Shown here: piece after piece, positions 32,831-43,642 of the stretch
How the letters are laid out: every line of letters starts with the position of its first letter
Numbering within the stretch: position 1 is the first letter of the stretch
From: Streptomyces sp. CB02980
GTDB lineage: Bacteria > Actinomycetota > Actinomycetes > Streptomycetales > Streptomycetaceae
DNA length: 64,000 nt
NCBI RefSeq assembly: GCF_014451325.2
Contig: NZ_JACSCH020000002.1
Location: forward strand, 310,001 to 374,000
Reading direction: 5' to 3'
The notes under the pieces: generated by a model
Databases searched by the model: none
What the model saw: the letters and a program-made list of their open reading frames with translations, nothing else
Told to the model about the DNA's origin: nothing
Translations under genes and position numbers: made by a program

Positions 32831-35191
32831 ATGCCCGAAAGCCACCATGATCCGTACGTCCGTGTCCGCGGCGCCCGTGAGCACAACCTCGCCGGAGTCG
32901 ACGTCGACATCCCCCGCGACGCGCTCGTCGTCTTCACCGGTGTCTCCGGATCCGGCAAGTCGTCCCTGGCCTTCGGCACGATCTACGCGGAGGCCCAGCG
33001 GCGCTACTTCGAGTCGGTGGCGCCGTACGCGCGGCGGCTGATCCATCAGGTGGGGGCGCCCGCGGTCGGTGAGATCACGGGGCTCCCGCCGGCGGTCTCC
33101 CTGGAGCAGCGCCGGTCCTCCCCGAACGCCCGCTCCTCCGTCGGTACGGTCACCACCCTCTCCAACTCCCTCCGCATGCTGTTCTCCCGGGCGGGCCGCT
33201 ATCCGGAGGGCGCGGAGCGACTCGACTCCGACGCCTTCTCCCCCAACACGGCGGCGGGCGCATGCCCTTCGTGTCACGGTCTCGGCCTCCTCCACGACAC
33301 GAGCGAGGAACTCCTCGTGCCCGAGCCCGAGCTGTCGATCCGTCAGGGTGCCATCGCCGCCTGGCCGGGTGCCTGGCAGGGGAAGAACCTGCGGGACGTC
33401 CTCGACACGCTCGGCTACGACGTCGACCGGCCATGGCGCGAGCTCGACGCGAAGGACCGGGAGTGGATCCTCTTCACGGACGAGCAGCCGGTCGTCACGG
33501 TCCATCCGGTACGGGACGCCGACCGCATCCAACGCCCCTACCAGGGCACGTACATGAGTGCCCGGCGCTACGTCCTGCGGACCTTCTCGGACTCGAAGAG
33601 CCCGACGCTGCGGGCGAAGGCCGAGCGCTTCCTCACCAGCGCTCCCTGCCCGGTCTGCGGCGGCGGGCGGCTGCGGCCGGAGGCGCTCGCGGTGACGTTC
33701 GCCGGCCGGACCATCGCCGACCTGGCGTCGCTGCCGCTGACGGCGCTGGCCGGACTCCTCTCCACCACGGCGGCGGAGGACGGGGAGACCGCGCGCGTCC
33801 TGACCGGGGACCTCGTCGCCCGGATCGCGACCGTGACCGAGCTGGGCCTCGGCTATCTCAGTCTGGACCGGGCCACCCCCACCCTCTCCAACGGCGAGCT
33901 CCAGCGGCTGCGGCTCGCCACCCAGCTGCGCTCGGGGCTCTTCGGTGTGGTGTACGTCCTGGACGAGCCCTCCGCCGGCCTGCACCCTGCCGACACGGAG
34001 GCGCTGCTCGTGGTGCTCGACCGGCTCAAGGCCGCCGGGAACTCCGTCTTCGTCGTCGAGCACCATCTCGACGTGGTCCGGCACGCCGACTGGCTCGTGG
34101 ACGTCGGGCCGCTCGCCGGGGTGCACGGGGGGCGGGTCCTCCACAGCGGGCCGCCGGGCGAACTCGTGGACGTCGAGGCGTCCGCGACCCGCCGTTTCCT
34201 CTTCGACCGGGAGCCCGGACCCGCGCGGGAGGTGCGCGCACCGGCCGGGTGGCTGCGGACGGGGCCGGTGTCCCGGCACAATCTGCGGTCGGTCGACGCG
34301 GCCTTCCCCGTCGGCGTGCTGACGGCGGTCACCGGTGTCTCGGGCTCGGGGAAGTCGACGCTCGTGGGCGCGCTCACCGAGGAACTCTCCGGTGTCGGCC
34401 GTCTGGTGACGGTTGATCAGCGGCCGATCGGGCGCACCCCGCGCTCCAACCTGGCCACGTACACGGGCCTGTTCGACGTGGTGCGCAAGCTGTTCACGGA
34501 GACCGAGGAGGCGCGGGGGCGCGGCTACAGGGCGGGCCGCTTCTCCTTCAACGTTCCCGGTGGCCGGTGCGAGACCTGCCAGGGCGAGGGTTTCGTCTCC
34601 GTCGAGCTGCTCTTCCTGCCCAGCACGTACGCGCCCTGCCCCGACTGCCACGGCGCCCGCTACAACCCCGAGACCCTCCAGGTGCGGCTGCGGGGCCTCA
34701 CCATCGCCGAGGTCCTCGATCTCACCGTCGAGTCCGCCGCCGTGTTCTTCGAGGACACGCCCGCCGCCGCACGGAGCCTGCGCACCCTGCTCGACGTGGG
34801 CCTCGGCTATCTGCGGCTCGGGCAGCCCGCGACGGAGCTGTCCGGGGGCGAGGCGCAGCGCATCAAGCTCGCGTCCGAGCTCCAGCGGCCGCACCGCTCC
34901 CCCACGCTGTACGTCCTGGACGAGCCGACGACGGGCCTGCACCCGGCGGACGTCGAGGTCCTGATGCGGCAGCTCCACGGCCTCGTGGACGCCGGTCACT
35001 CGGTGATCGTCGTCGAGCACGACATGGACGTGGTCGCCACCGCGGACTGGGTGGTCGACCTCGGTCCGGGCGGCGGCGACGAGGGCGGCCGGATCGTGGC
35101 CGCGGGCCCTCCGGACCGGGTGGCGCGGGCGGCGGAGAGCCGCACCGCGCCGTATCTGCTCCGGGCCCTGGGGCCCGCCGGACGTGGCTGA
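32831..35191 (+). CDS. UvrA-like excinuclease ATPase subunit, short class (DrrC-type)
   Basis: A 786-residue UvrA paralogue with two ABC ATPase halves. Walker A motifs are GVSGSGKSS (about 37) and GVSGSGKST (about 501). Zinc-finger cysteine pairs are [28 protein letters not shown] and [14 protein letters not shown]. Signatures are [12 protein letters not shown] in the first half (Asn for the usual Gly) and [12 protein letters not shown] in the second. Housekeeping UvrA is about 950 residues; class II proteins such as DrrC lack the UvrB-binding insertion, fitting this length. Its role is probably removal or tolerance of specific DNA adducts or drugs. Monocistronic. Confidence 0.9.
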   Translation: MPESHHDPYVRVRGAREHNLAGVDVDIPRDALVVFTGVSGSGKSSLAFGTIYAEAQRRYFESVAPYARRLIHQVGAPAVGEITGLPPAVSLEQRRSSPNARSSVGTVTTLSNSLRMLFSRAGRYPEGAERLDSDAFSPNTAAGACPSCHGLGLLHDTSEELLVPEPELSIRQGAIAAWPGAWQGKNLRDVLDTLGYDVDRPWRELDAKDREWILFTDEQPVVTVHPVRDADRIQRPYQGTYMSARRYVLRTFSDSKSPTLRAKAERFLTSAPCPVCGGGRLRPEALAVTFAGRTIADLASLPLTALAGLLSTTAAEDGETARVLTGDLVARIATVTELGLGYLSLDRATPTLSNGELQRLRLATQLRSGLFGVVYVLDEPSAGLHPADTEALLVVLDRLKAAGNSVFVVEHHLDVVRHADWLVDVGPLAGVHGGRVLHSGPPGELVDVEASATRRFLFDREPGPAREVRAPAGWLRTGPVSRHNLRSVDAAFPVGVLTAVTGVSGSGKSTLVGALTEELSGVGRLVTVDQRPIGRTPRSNLATYTGLFDVVRKLFTETEEARGRGYRAGRFSFNVPGGRCETCQGEGFVSVELLFLPSTYAPCPDCHGARYNPETLQVRLRGLTIAEVLDLTVESAAVFFEDTPAAARSLRTLLDVGLGYLRLGQPATELSGGEAQRIKLASELQRPHRSPTLYVLDEPTTGLHPADVEVLMRQLHGLVDAGHSVIVVEHDMDVVATADWVVDLGPGGGDEGGRIVAAGPPDRVARAAESRTAPYLLRALGPAGRG

Positions 35192-35242
35192 GGTCCGTCC
35201 GACGGGGCCAGGCCCACGGAGCCGAGGCCCGGTCCTGCGGGG

Positions 35243-36070
35243 TCAGGCCGCCGTGTCGAACGTGTAGTGGCGGGTGTGGTCCAGCATGTCCGCCGGGGTC
35301 ACGTCGTTCCACGGGCGCATGGTGTCGCCGAGGTCGACGACGTTCGCGGTGCCCGCGGCCGGCAGGTACGGGGACCTGGGGTGGCGGGCCTGCCAGTCGG
35401 CCCACAGCTTGTCGATGAAGGCGTGGTGCAGCCAGAACACGGGGTCGTTCGGGGAGACCCCGGTGCCCATCTGGCCGCCGACCCAGACGTGGACGCGGTT
35501 GTGGAGGTTCACCCCGCGCCACCCTTCGAGGTGGTTGCGGAAGCCGTCCGACGAGCTGTTCCACGGGGCCGTGTCGTACGTCTCCATGGCGAGGACGGAG
35601 TCGACCTCGGCGCGGGTGGGGAGCTGGCGGCCGCCCGCGCCGAGGTCGCGCCGCAGGTAGTCGCGGCCGTCGACGCGGACGGTGACCGTCCAGCGGTTGC
35701 CGCTGCGGGCGAACGGGCCGTCGAGCACCTGGCCGTCGCGGGCGCGCCCGGTGCCGCCGAGGAAGTCGGGCGCCCACAGCGAGGAGCGGGAGGTGCGGTC
35801 GGCCGTCCAGTCCCAGTAGGGGAGGTTGACGGTCGGGTCGACGGACTGCAGCGCCTGCTCGAACTCTATGAGGAAGCGCCGGTGCCAGGGCAGGAACGAC
35901 GGCGAGCGGTGGCCGACGCGGTCGCCGTTGTCGGTGTCGCTCATGATGAAGGCGTTGTGTGTGGTGACGAAGGTGTCGTACCGCCCGGAGCGCTTGAGCT
36001 CCAGGACGGCGTTGACGAAGCGCCGCTTCTCGTCGGCGGTGAGGGAGGCCTGGTTCTTGCGTACGGTCAT
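35243..36070 (-). CDS. melC2: Tyrosinase MelC2
   Basis: A 275-residue type 3 copper enzyme oxidising tyrosine to dopaquinone for melanin. All six copper ligands fall at the Streptomyces tyrosinase positions: His38 (VTTHNAFIM), His54 and His63 (GHRSPSFLPWHRRF) for CuA; His190, His194 (LHNRVHVWVGG) and His216 (DPVFWLHHAF) for CuB. There is no signal peptide; it is exported with MelC1. It follows melC1 by 23 bp. Length and motifs indicate a functional enzyme. Confidence 0.96.
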   Translation of the reverse strand: MTVRKNQASLTADEKRRFVNAVLELKRSGRYDTFVTTHNAFIMSDTDNGDRVGHRSPSFLPWHRRFLIEFEQALQSVDPTVNLPYWDWTADRTSRSSLWAPDFLGGTGRARDGQVLDGPFARSGNRWTVTVRVDGRDYLRRDLGAGGRQLPTRAEVDSVLAMETYDTAPWNSSSDGFRNHLEGWRGVNLHNRVHVWVGGQMGTGVSPNDPVFWLHHAFIDKLWADWQARHPRSPYLPAAGTANVVDLGDTMRPWNDVTPADMLDHTRHYTFDTAA

Positions 36071-36093
36071 GACGGGTGCCGCTCCTGGATCGA

Positions 36094-36486
36094 TCAGCCG
36101 AGGGTGAGGGGTACGAGCGGGGCGCCCTGGAGTTCGCGGACGGCCGCGCGGGCCAGCGACTTGGGCGTGGCGACGGGCTCGTAGTGGTTGATCACGCTGA
36201 TCCAGGTGCCGTCGGCGTTCTGCATGACGTGCAGTTCCTCGCCGTCGATCGTCACGGAGTAGCCCCCTCCGTGGTGTCCCCCGTGGTGGCCTCCGCCGTG
36301 CGCGGGCCCGCCCTGGATGCGGCGGCCCTGGTAGACCTCGTCGAAGGACGCCGGGGCCGGGCCGGCCGCGGGAGCGGCGGCTCGGGGACCGTCGGCGACG
36401 GCGGAACCGGCCAGGGCGAGGCCCGCGGCGGCCCCCGCGGCCCCGGCCGCGACGCCGAGTACCCGGCGGCGGGTGATGCTGGACAT
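36094..36486 (-). CDS. melC1: Tyrosinase co-factor MelC1 (copper chaperone)
   Basis: A 130-residue MelC1-type protein. A Tat signal peptide begins [18 protein letters not shown] and ends near AVADG. The mature part has a His/Gly-rich copper-binding stretch ([14 protein letters not shown]) and the conserved [13 protein letters not shown] and [20 protein letters not shown]. MelC1 loads copper into apo-tyrosinase and carries it out through Tat. It is the first gene of the melC operon. The GGGGG ribosome binding site just before ATG 36486 is inside a hairpin (36488-36520). Confidence 0.95.
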   Translation of the reverse strand: MSSITRRRVLGVAAGAAGAAAGLALAGSAVADGPRAAAPAAGPAPASFDEVYQGRRIQGGPAHGGGHHGGHHGGGYSVTIDGEELHVMQNADGTWISVINHYEPVATPKSLARAAVRELQGAPLVPLTLG

Positions 36487-36829
36487 GAAACCCCCAAATG
36501 GTCTGTGCGACCGGGGGTTTGGTCATATGCCCCCGGCAGTGCTCATCAGTACCCGGGGGTGGGCGCGGGGCGGAAATCGCCGGAAGCCGGTTGGCTGCGA
36601 TGTGGACAACTTGCCATGAAATGTACAGGGTTGAACGGAGTTGATCTTGCTGTTCGCGCGGTCGACAGCACCCCGAAGCGAAGATCTTACGGAGAAAGTG
36701 ATCATTTCGTGAATGATCTTTCGCTTCGGGGTGCGCCGTGTGGCGGAGCCCACGCCCCGAGACTGTCCTGATCCGGACTCCGCCGCCCGGTACGCTCTCT
36801 CGCACACGAGACCGGGGGACGGGGACGAC
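36487..36829. other. Divergent control region of melC1 and the Ser/Thr kinase gene
   Basis: This 343-bp region holds no gene. Next to melC1 are the leader hairpin (36488-36520) and further C5/G5 tracts (36529-36560). The middle (36560-36730) is noticeably A+T richer than the surrounding sequence, as expected for promoters of both operons. Confidence 0.5.
36488..36520 (-). promoter_or_regulatory. Leader hairpin covering the melC1 ribosome binding site
   Basis: In melC1 mRNA, AAACCCCC-GGTC pairs with GACC-(ATTT bulge)-GGGGGTTT around a GCACA loop, 12 base pairs in all. The 3' arm contains the GGGGG that acts as ribosome binding site, ending one base before the ATG at 36486. Folding would hide the site. 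Confidence 0.6.
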
Positions 36830-39064
36830 GTGGCATTGCGGGACAACGACCCACGCCGGATCGGTGGGTACGAGCTCCACGACCGGCTGGGTGCCGGCGG
36901 GATGGGAACCGTCTACCTGGCACAGGCCGACTCGGGGCGGCCCGTCGCGTTGAAGATCGTGCACGAACAGTTCGCCGCCGACTCGGAGTTCCGTACCCGC
37001 TTCCGCCAGGAGATTCGGGCGGCGCGCCGGGTCAGCGGCGCGTTCACCGCCCCCGTGGTCGCCGCCGACCCCGACGCGGAGCGGCCCTGGATGGCGACGG
37101 CCTTCGTCCCCGGGCGCACCCTCCGCGACCGGGTCGAGTCCGAAGGACCGCTCACCGGAGCGGAGTTGCGCCTCCTCGCGGTGGGCCTGGTCGAGGCGCT
37201 CCGCGAGCTGCACCAGGTGCGGGTGATCCACCGTGACCTCAAGCCCGACAACGTCCTGCTCACGGACGACGGCCCCCGGGTCATCGACTTCGGCATCTCC
37301 CGCGCGCCCGATCACCGCACCATGACGATCACCGGCCGCATCCTCGGCACACCTCCGTACATGTCCCCGGAACAGCTCTCCGCCCCGCACCGGGTGACCC
37401 CGGCGACGGACGTCTTCTCCCTGGGCGCGGTCCTCTGCTACGCGACGACGGGCAGGGGCCCGTTCGACGGCGGAAGCCCGTACATGACGGCGTACAACGT
37501 GGTCCACGAGCCGCCGGAGGTGGCGGAACTCTCCGGGACCGTCCGCGAGATCGTCCAGTGGTGCCTGGCGAAGGAACCGGCGGAACGTCCGGGCCCCGAC
37601 GACCTGCTGACGGCGTTCCGCACGGTGCCGGAGAACGAGTGGGGCCGCCGCCCGGCGGCTCCCGCCGCGCCCTCGCGTCAACCGGCCGCGACCACCGCCC
37701 CCACGGACCGCTCACGAGCCCCTCGGAGGCCGCTGCTGGTGGCCCTCGCCACGGCGGTGGCCCTGACGGTGGGGACGGGCGCGTACATGGCGTGGCCGGA
37801 GGGTGGTGCCGGAGCCGGCGCGGGCAGCGGTGCGCGGACCCCGTCCGCCCCCACGAGGAGCGCGGCCGAACCGGACGTGCCGTCGGCCGCCGCGCTCACG
37901 GCCCCGACGGTGTACCGCCCCGTGGCCGGTGGCGACGGAGCCGCTCCGCACGCCTACGCCGACGCGCCCGAGCGCCGGCCGAAGGGCTGGCGGCCCTGGA
38001 CGGCGGGGGCCGATCTCGGTCAGTGCGTCTTCGCCGACGCCTCGCTCGTCTGTCTCTCCGCCACCGGGGGGACCGGGCCGAGACGGGTCGTCCGGCTGGA
38101 CGCGGCGACCGGGCGGGAGCTCTGGTCCGTACGGGCGGAGGTGAACGGCGGGGAGTCGCCCGCCGTGGTGGACGGCGTGGTCGTCGTCCCGGCACCACGG
38201 GCACTGAAGGGCTTACGGCTCACCGACGGTTCCGCTCGCTGGACGCTCCGAACGAAGGAGAAGCCGCTCCATCTCACCGGCGACGCCACCCGTGCCTACG
38301 CGTCCCTGGTCGACGGCACCCTGCTCGCCGTGGACGCCCGGACCGGACACCGGAGGTGGGAACGCTCCGTCCCTCACGCCCTGTTCGGCGGGAGTCTCCT
38401 CCGGGTCGACGCCTTCGCCGTGCACGTGGTCTCGGCGAAGGACGCGGCGGGGGCCGACGCCTTCAGCGGCGAGCGAGTCTCCTCGTTCGCCGCGACGGAC
38501 GGCAGGCCGCTCTACACGACGCGCCTCACCGAGCCCTGCGATCCGGTCCAGTTCTCCGTGGTGATGCTCAAGGGCCCGCGCGGCACCTTCCTGTGCCGCA
38601 TCTCCTCTCCGGAGGGCGAGGAGCCCGGCTTCCTCCTCAACTCCCCGGCTCGCGGGCCCGACACCGGGTTCGGCAACCGGCTGGCGAACGTCTCACTGCG
38701 TTCCCTGACCGTCTCCGACGGCCATGTGTTCGCCCGCGCCGACTCCCAGCGGCCCGACGACGACTTCGCCGAGATCGACCCCGAGCTGCTGGGCGGCCCC
38801 GTCTGGCAGCTTCCGCTGGGCATGCGGTGTGACACGGACGACCCCGCGCCCGTCGTGACCGGCCAGCGGGCCTACGTGCTCTGCGGGGCCCGCGGTGCCG
38901 TCGTGGACCTGACCCGGCATACGGTGGCGAGCCGCTTCACGCTTCCTCCGGGTTCGGCGCGCGCCGGAGGAGAGGCGTGGAACCTCCTGGTCGCCGGGGG
39001 CCTGGTCTTCGTCCTGACGGAGCAGGGCTGGGTCTCCGTCGACCCCTACGCCGCGCCCCTGTGA
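36830..39064 (+). CDS. Ser/Thr protein kinase with extracellular PQQ-like propeller
   Basis: A 744-residue membrane kinase. The catalytic domain (about 13-275) has the Gly loop LGAGGMGTVYLA, ATP-anchoring Lys42 (VALKI), catalytic HRDLKPDNV (about 134) and DFGIS (about 153), and the activation-segment GTPPYMSPEQL. A Pro/Ala linker leads to one transmembrane helix (about 301-322, LLVALATAVALTVGTGAYMA). The outer domain shows PQQ-enzyme-like repeats (RVVRLDAATGRELWSVRAE, LLAVDARTGHRRWERSV). This looks like a sensor kinase for an external ligand. GTG 36830 follows GGGGACGGGGAC. It ends 9 bp from the convergent sdhB. Confidence 0.92.
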   Translation: MALRDNDPRRIGGYELHDRLGAGGMGTVYLAQADSGRPVALKIVHEQFAADSEFRTRFRQEIRAARRVSGAFTAPVVAADPDAERPWMATAFVPGRTLRDRVESEGPLTGAELRLLAVGLVEALRELHQVRVIHRDLKPDNVLLTDDGPRVIDFGISRAPDHRTMTITGRILGTPPYMSPEQLSAPHRVTPATDVFSLGAVLCYATTGRGPFDGGSPYMTAYNVVHEPPEVAELSGTVREIVQWCLAKEPAERPGPDDLLTAFRTVPENEWGRRPAAPAAPSRQPAATTAPTDRSRAPRRPLLVALATAVALTVGTGAYMAWPEGGAGAGAGSGARTPSAPTRSAAEPDVPSAAALTAPTVYRPVAGGDGAAPHAYADAPERRPKGWRPWTAGADLGQCVFADASLVCLSATGGTGPRRVVRLDAATGRELWSVRAEVNGGESPAVVDGVVVVPAPRALKGLRLTDGSARWTLRTKEKPLHLTGDATRAYASLVDGTLLAVDARTGHRRWERSVPHALFGGSLLRVDAFAVHVVSAKDAAGADAFSGERVSSFAATDGRPLYTTRLTEPCDPVQFSVVMLKGPRGTFLCRISSPEGEEPGFLLNSPARGPDTGFGNRLANVSLRSLTVSDGHVFARADSQRPDDDFAEIDPELLGGPVWQLPLGMRCDTDDPAPVVTGQRAYVLCGARGAVVDLTRHTVASRFTLPPGSARAGGEAWNLLVAGGLVFVLTEQGWVSVDPYAAPL

Positions 39065-39073
39065 CCCCGCCTC

Positions 39074-39816
39074 CTAGCCCTTCACCTTCCGCTGCGCCCG
39101 CAGCCATTCCCGGTTCATCGCCGCGATCGACGGCAGCGGGATGCCCTTCGGGCAGGCCGTCGCGCACTCGCCCGTCAGGGTGCAGCCGCCGAAGCCCTCG
39201 GCGTCCATCTGGGCCACCATGTCGAGGACCCGGGTCTCGCGTTCCGGGGAGCCCTGGGGCAGCACGTTCAGGTGGTTGACCTTGGCGGAGGTGAAGAGCA
39301 TGGCCGAGCCGTTGGGGCAGGCCGCCACGCAGGCGCCGCAGCCGATGCACTCGGCGTGCTCGAAGGCGGAGTCCGCGTCCGCCTTGGGGACGGGGGTCGC
39401 GTGGGCCTCGGGGGCCGAGCCGGTGGGTGCGGAGATGTAGCCGCCGGCCTGGATGACCCGGTCGAAGGCGGAGCGGTCGACGACCAGGTCCTTGACGACG
39501 GGGAAGGCGGAGGCCCGCCAGGGCTCGACGTCGATGGTGTCGCCGTCGTCGAACGACCGCATGTGGAGCTGGCAGGTCGTGGTCCGCTCCGGTCCGTGCG
39601 CGTCGCCGTTGATGACGAGGCTGCACGCGCCGCAGATCCCCTCGCGGCAGTCGTGGTCGAAGGCCACCGGGTCCTCGCCGCGCAGGATGAGGTCCTCGTT
39701 GAGGGTGTCGAGCATCTCCAGGAACGACATGTCGGCGGAGATTCCGTCCACGTCGTAGGTGGACATCGCGCCGGGGGCGCCGGCGTTCTGCTGGCGCCAG
39801 ACGCGCAGGGTGAGCC

Positions 39817-39820
<4 letters not shown>
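39074..39820 (-). CDS. sdhB: Succinate dehydrogenase/fumarate reductase iron-sulfur subunit
   Basis: A 248-residue electron-transfer subunit with three iron-sulfur centres. The [2Fe-2S] ligands are in [16 protein letters not shown] and a later TTCQLHM. The C-terminal ferredoxin-like part has [18 protein letters not shown] and [19 protein letters not shown]. It passes electrons from the flavoprotein to the membrane cytochrome b. Its ATG overlaps the stop of the flavoprotein gene (ATGA). Last gene of the three-gene operon transcribed leftward. Confidence 0.95.
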
Positions 39821-41772
<1,952 letters not shown>

Positions 41773-41775
41773 GGA

Positions 41776-42507
41776 TCAGCTCACCACTCCGGTCATGACG
41801 CCGACGGGGACGGAGATGAAACCCGCGGTCAGGACGAGCGCGAGGGTGTCGGCGAGGCCTCGCAGAAGGCGCTCGCGGCGGGCGCTGCCGACGCCGAGGG
41901 TCTGGGCGGCGCTCCAGAAGCCGTGCCGGACGTGGAGGCCGACGGCGAGCATGGCGACGATGTAGACGACGTTGCCGTACCAGGTGGAGAAGGTGTCGAC
42001 GACGTTCTGGTAGGGCTTGCCCTCCTCGAAGCCGCCGGGGTGGACGGTGCCGGTGGTCAGGTCGAGGACGTGCCAGACGATGAAGAGGGCGAGGATGATC
42101 CCGCCCCAGCGCATGGTGCGGGTGGCGTACGAGGAGCGCTTGCGGCGGTGGACGTACGCGGTGGGGCGAGCCTTCACGTCACGGCGGCTCAGCTGGTACG
42201 CGGAGACGGCGTGGGCGACGACGGCGGCGAGGAGCACGATCCGGACGAGCCAGAGGGCCCAGTGGTGGTGCAGCACCGGGGCGCCCATGACCCGCAGCCA
42301 GTGGCCGTAGGCGTTGAACTCCTCGGGGCCGAAGAAGACCTTCAGGTTGCCGGCGACATGGGCGACGAGATAGCCGAGCATGAGCAGCCCGCTGACTGCC
42401 ATGACCGTCTTCTTGCCGAGGGTCGATGACAGGAATCCGCGTGACGGTGTGGGGGACGGCGGGCGGCCCGTCGTCCGGTCCCTCGTGGGTGCCAGAGCCA
42501 TGCTCAT
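41776..42507 (-). CDS. sdhC: Succinate dehydrogenase cytochrome b subunit
   Basis: A 243-residue membrane anchor with five hydrophobic segments (KKTVMAVSGLLMLGYLVAHV, ALWLVRIVLLAAVVAHAVSA, WGGIILALFIVWHVL, VVYIVAMLAVGLHVRHGFW, LALVLTAGFISVPVGVM). The histidines VAHVAGNLK, VAHAVSAY, WHVLDL and LHVRHGFW are suitable ligands of two hemes b and quinone-site residues. A single large anchor subunit is typical of type B enzymes. Two ATGs (42507, 42501) are possible. It heads the operon and is divergent from a LysR regulator. Confidence 0.92.
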   Translation of the reverse strand: MSMALAPTRDRTTGRPPSPTPSRGFLSSTLGKKTVMAVSGLLMLGYLVAHVAGNLKVFFGPEEFNAYGHWLRVMGAPVLHHHWALWLVRIVLLAAVVAHAVSAYQLSRRDVKARPTAYVHRRKRSSYATRTMRWGGIILALFIVWHVLDLTTGTVHPGGFEEGKPYQNVVDTFSTWYGNVVYIVAMLAVGLHVRHGFWSAAQTLGVGSARRERLLRGLADTLALVLTAGFISVPVGVMTGVVS

Positions 42508-42560
42508 GACGCTAGGGCCGAAGTGCCCGAGAGGTCCAAGACATGGTCCGGCTGATCTCG

Positions 42561-42575
42561 ATAGGCTTGCCCTAT
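42561..42575. promoter_or_regulatory. LysR-type binding palindrome
   Basis: ATAGG-CTTGC-CCTAT is an interrupted palindrome with the T-N11-A geometry of LysR sites. It lies 24 bp before the LysR start and 54 bp before sdhC, so it can control both divergent transcripts. Confidence 0.65.
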
Positions 42576-42598
42576 GAATGTCGCCTACCCTGGTGACC

Positions 42599-43510
42599 AT
42601 GCAGTTCCAGCAGCTCCTCTACTTCGTCGCCGTGGCCGAGACCCGTCACTTCACCCGGGCCGCCGAGCGCGTCCATGTCTCGCAGCCCTCGCTCTCCCAG
42701 CAGATCAAGGCCCTGGAACAGGAGTTGGGCGCCGAGCTGTTCAGCCGAGCCCGGGGGAACATCGCACTCACCGACGCGGGCGAGGCCCTGCTGCCGCTCG
42801 CGCGCCGGATCCTCGCCGACACGGAGACGGCCCGTATCGAGGTGCAGGAGCTGGCCCAGCTGAAGCGGGGCCGGGTGCGGCTCGGCGCGACGCCGAGCCT
42901 GTGCACCGGGCTGCTGCCGGACGTGCTGCGCGCCTTCCACGACCTGCACCCGGGGATCGAGCTCCTCATCGAGGAGGGCGGCTCGCACGATCTCGTACGG
43001 GAGCTGGCCCGCGGGGCCCTCGACCTGGCGCTGGTGGTGCTGCCGCTGCCGAGTCCGTCACCGGCCCTGACGACGGTGGAGCTGCTCCGGGAGGACCTGG
43101 TGGTCGTCTCCTCGGCGTCGGCTCCGGCGCCGCGCCGCCCGGTGCGGATCACCGACCTGCGGGACCAGCCGCTCGTGATGTTCCGGCACGGCTACGACCT
43201 GCGGGAACTGACCGTGGCGGCCTGCCGGGCGGAGGGCTTCGAGCCGACGTTCACGGTCGAGGGCGGTGAGCTGGACGCGGTCCTCGGGTTCGTACGGGCC
43301 GGGCTCGGGCTCGCGGTCGTCCCCGCGATGGTGGCGGCGCGGGCGGGCCGGGACCTCCGCGTGACCGCCCTGGCCCGGCCGGGCCTGCGGCGGACCATCG
43401 CCCTGGCGCACCGCAGCGACGTCGCACCGCCGAGGGCGGCGCGGGAGCTCCAGCGGATGCTGCTGGCCTCGCGGCGGGGCGGCCCGGACCGGGCTGTGAG
43501 TACCGTCTGA
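42599..43510 (+). CDS. LysR family transcriptional regulator
   Basis: A 303-residue LysR regulator. The N-terminal winged helix reads MQFQQLLYFVAVAETRHFTR then AAERVHVSQPSLSQQIKALE. The C-terminal effector domain is periplasmic-binding-like (GRVRLGATPSLCTGLLPDVL, DLALVVLPLP). I choose ATG 42599 (MQFQQL) over 42578 because the domain begins there. It is divergent from the succinate dehydrogenase operon, with the ATAGG/CCTAT palindrome between them, so it probably regulates the operon in response to a dicarboxylate or redox-linked metabolite. Confidence 0.92.
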   Translation: MQFQQLLYFVAVAETRHFTRAAERVHVSQPSLSQQIKALEQELGAELFSRARGNIALTDAGEALLPLARRILADTETARIEVQELAQLKRGRVRLGATPSLCTGLLPDVLRAFHDLHPGIELLIEEGGSHDLVRELARGALDLALVVLPLPSPSPALTTVELLREDLVVVSSASAPAPRRPVRITDLRDQPLVMFRHGYDLRELTVAACRAEGFEPTFTVEGGELDAVLGFVRAGLGLAVVPAMVAARAGRDLRVTALARPGLRRTIALAHRSDVAPPRAARELQRMLLASRRGGPDRAVSTV

Positions 43511-43642
43511 GGGGCCGCCGGCCGACCCCCGCCGCGCCTCCCGCACCCCGACCCCCGGCCCTCCACCCGCGCCCCCGTCGCTCCTCCCCCGCCCCGGTAA
43601 ATCCGCGTGCGACGGACCGCCGGCGGCTGCGAGCATGCCTCC

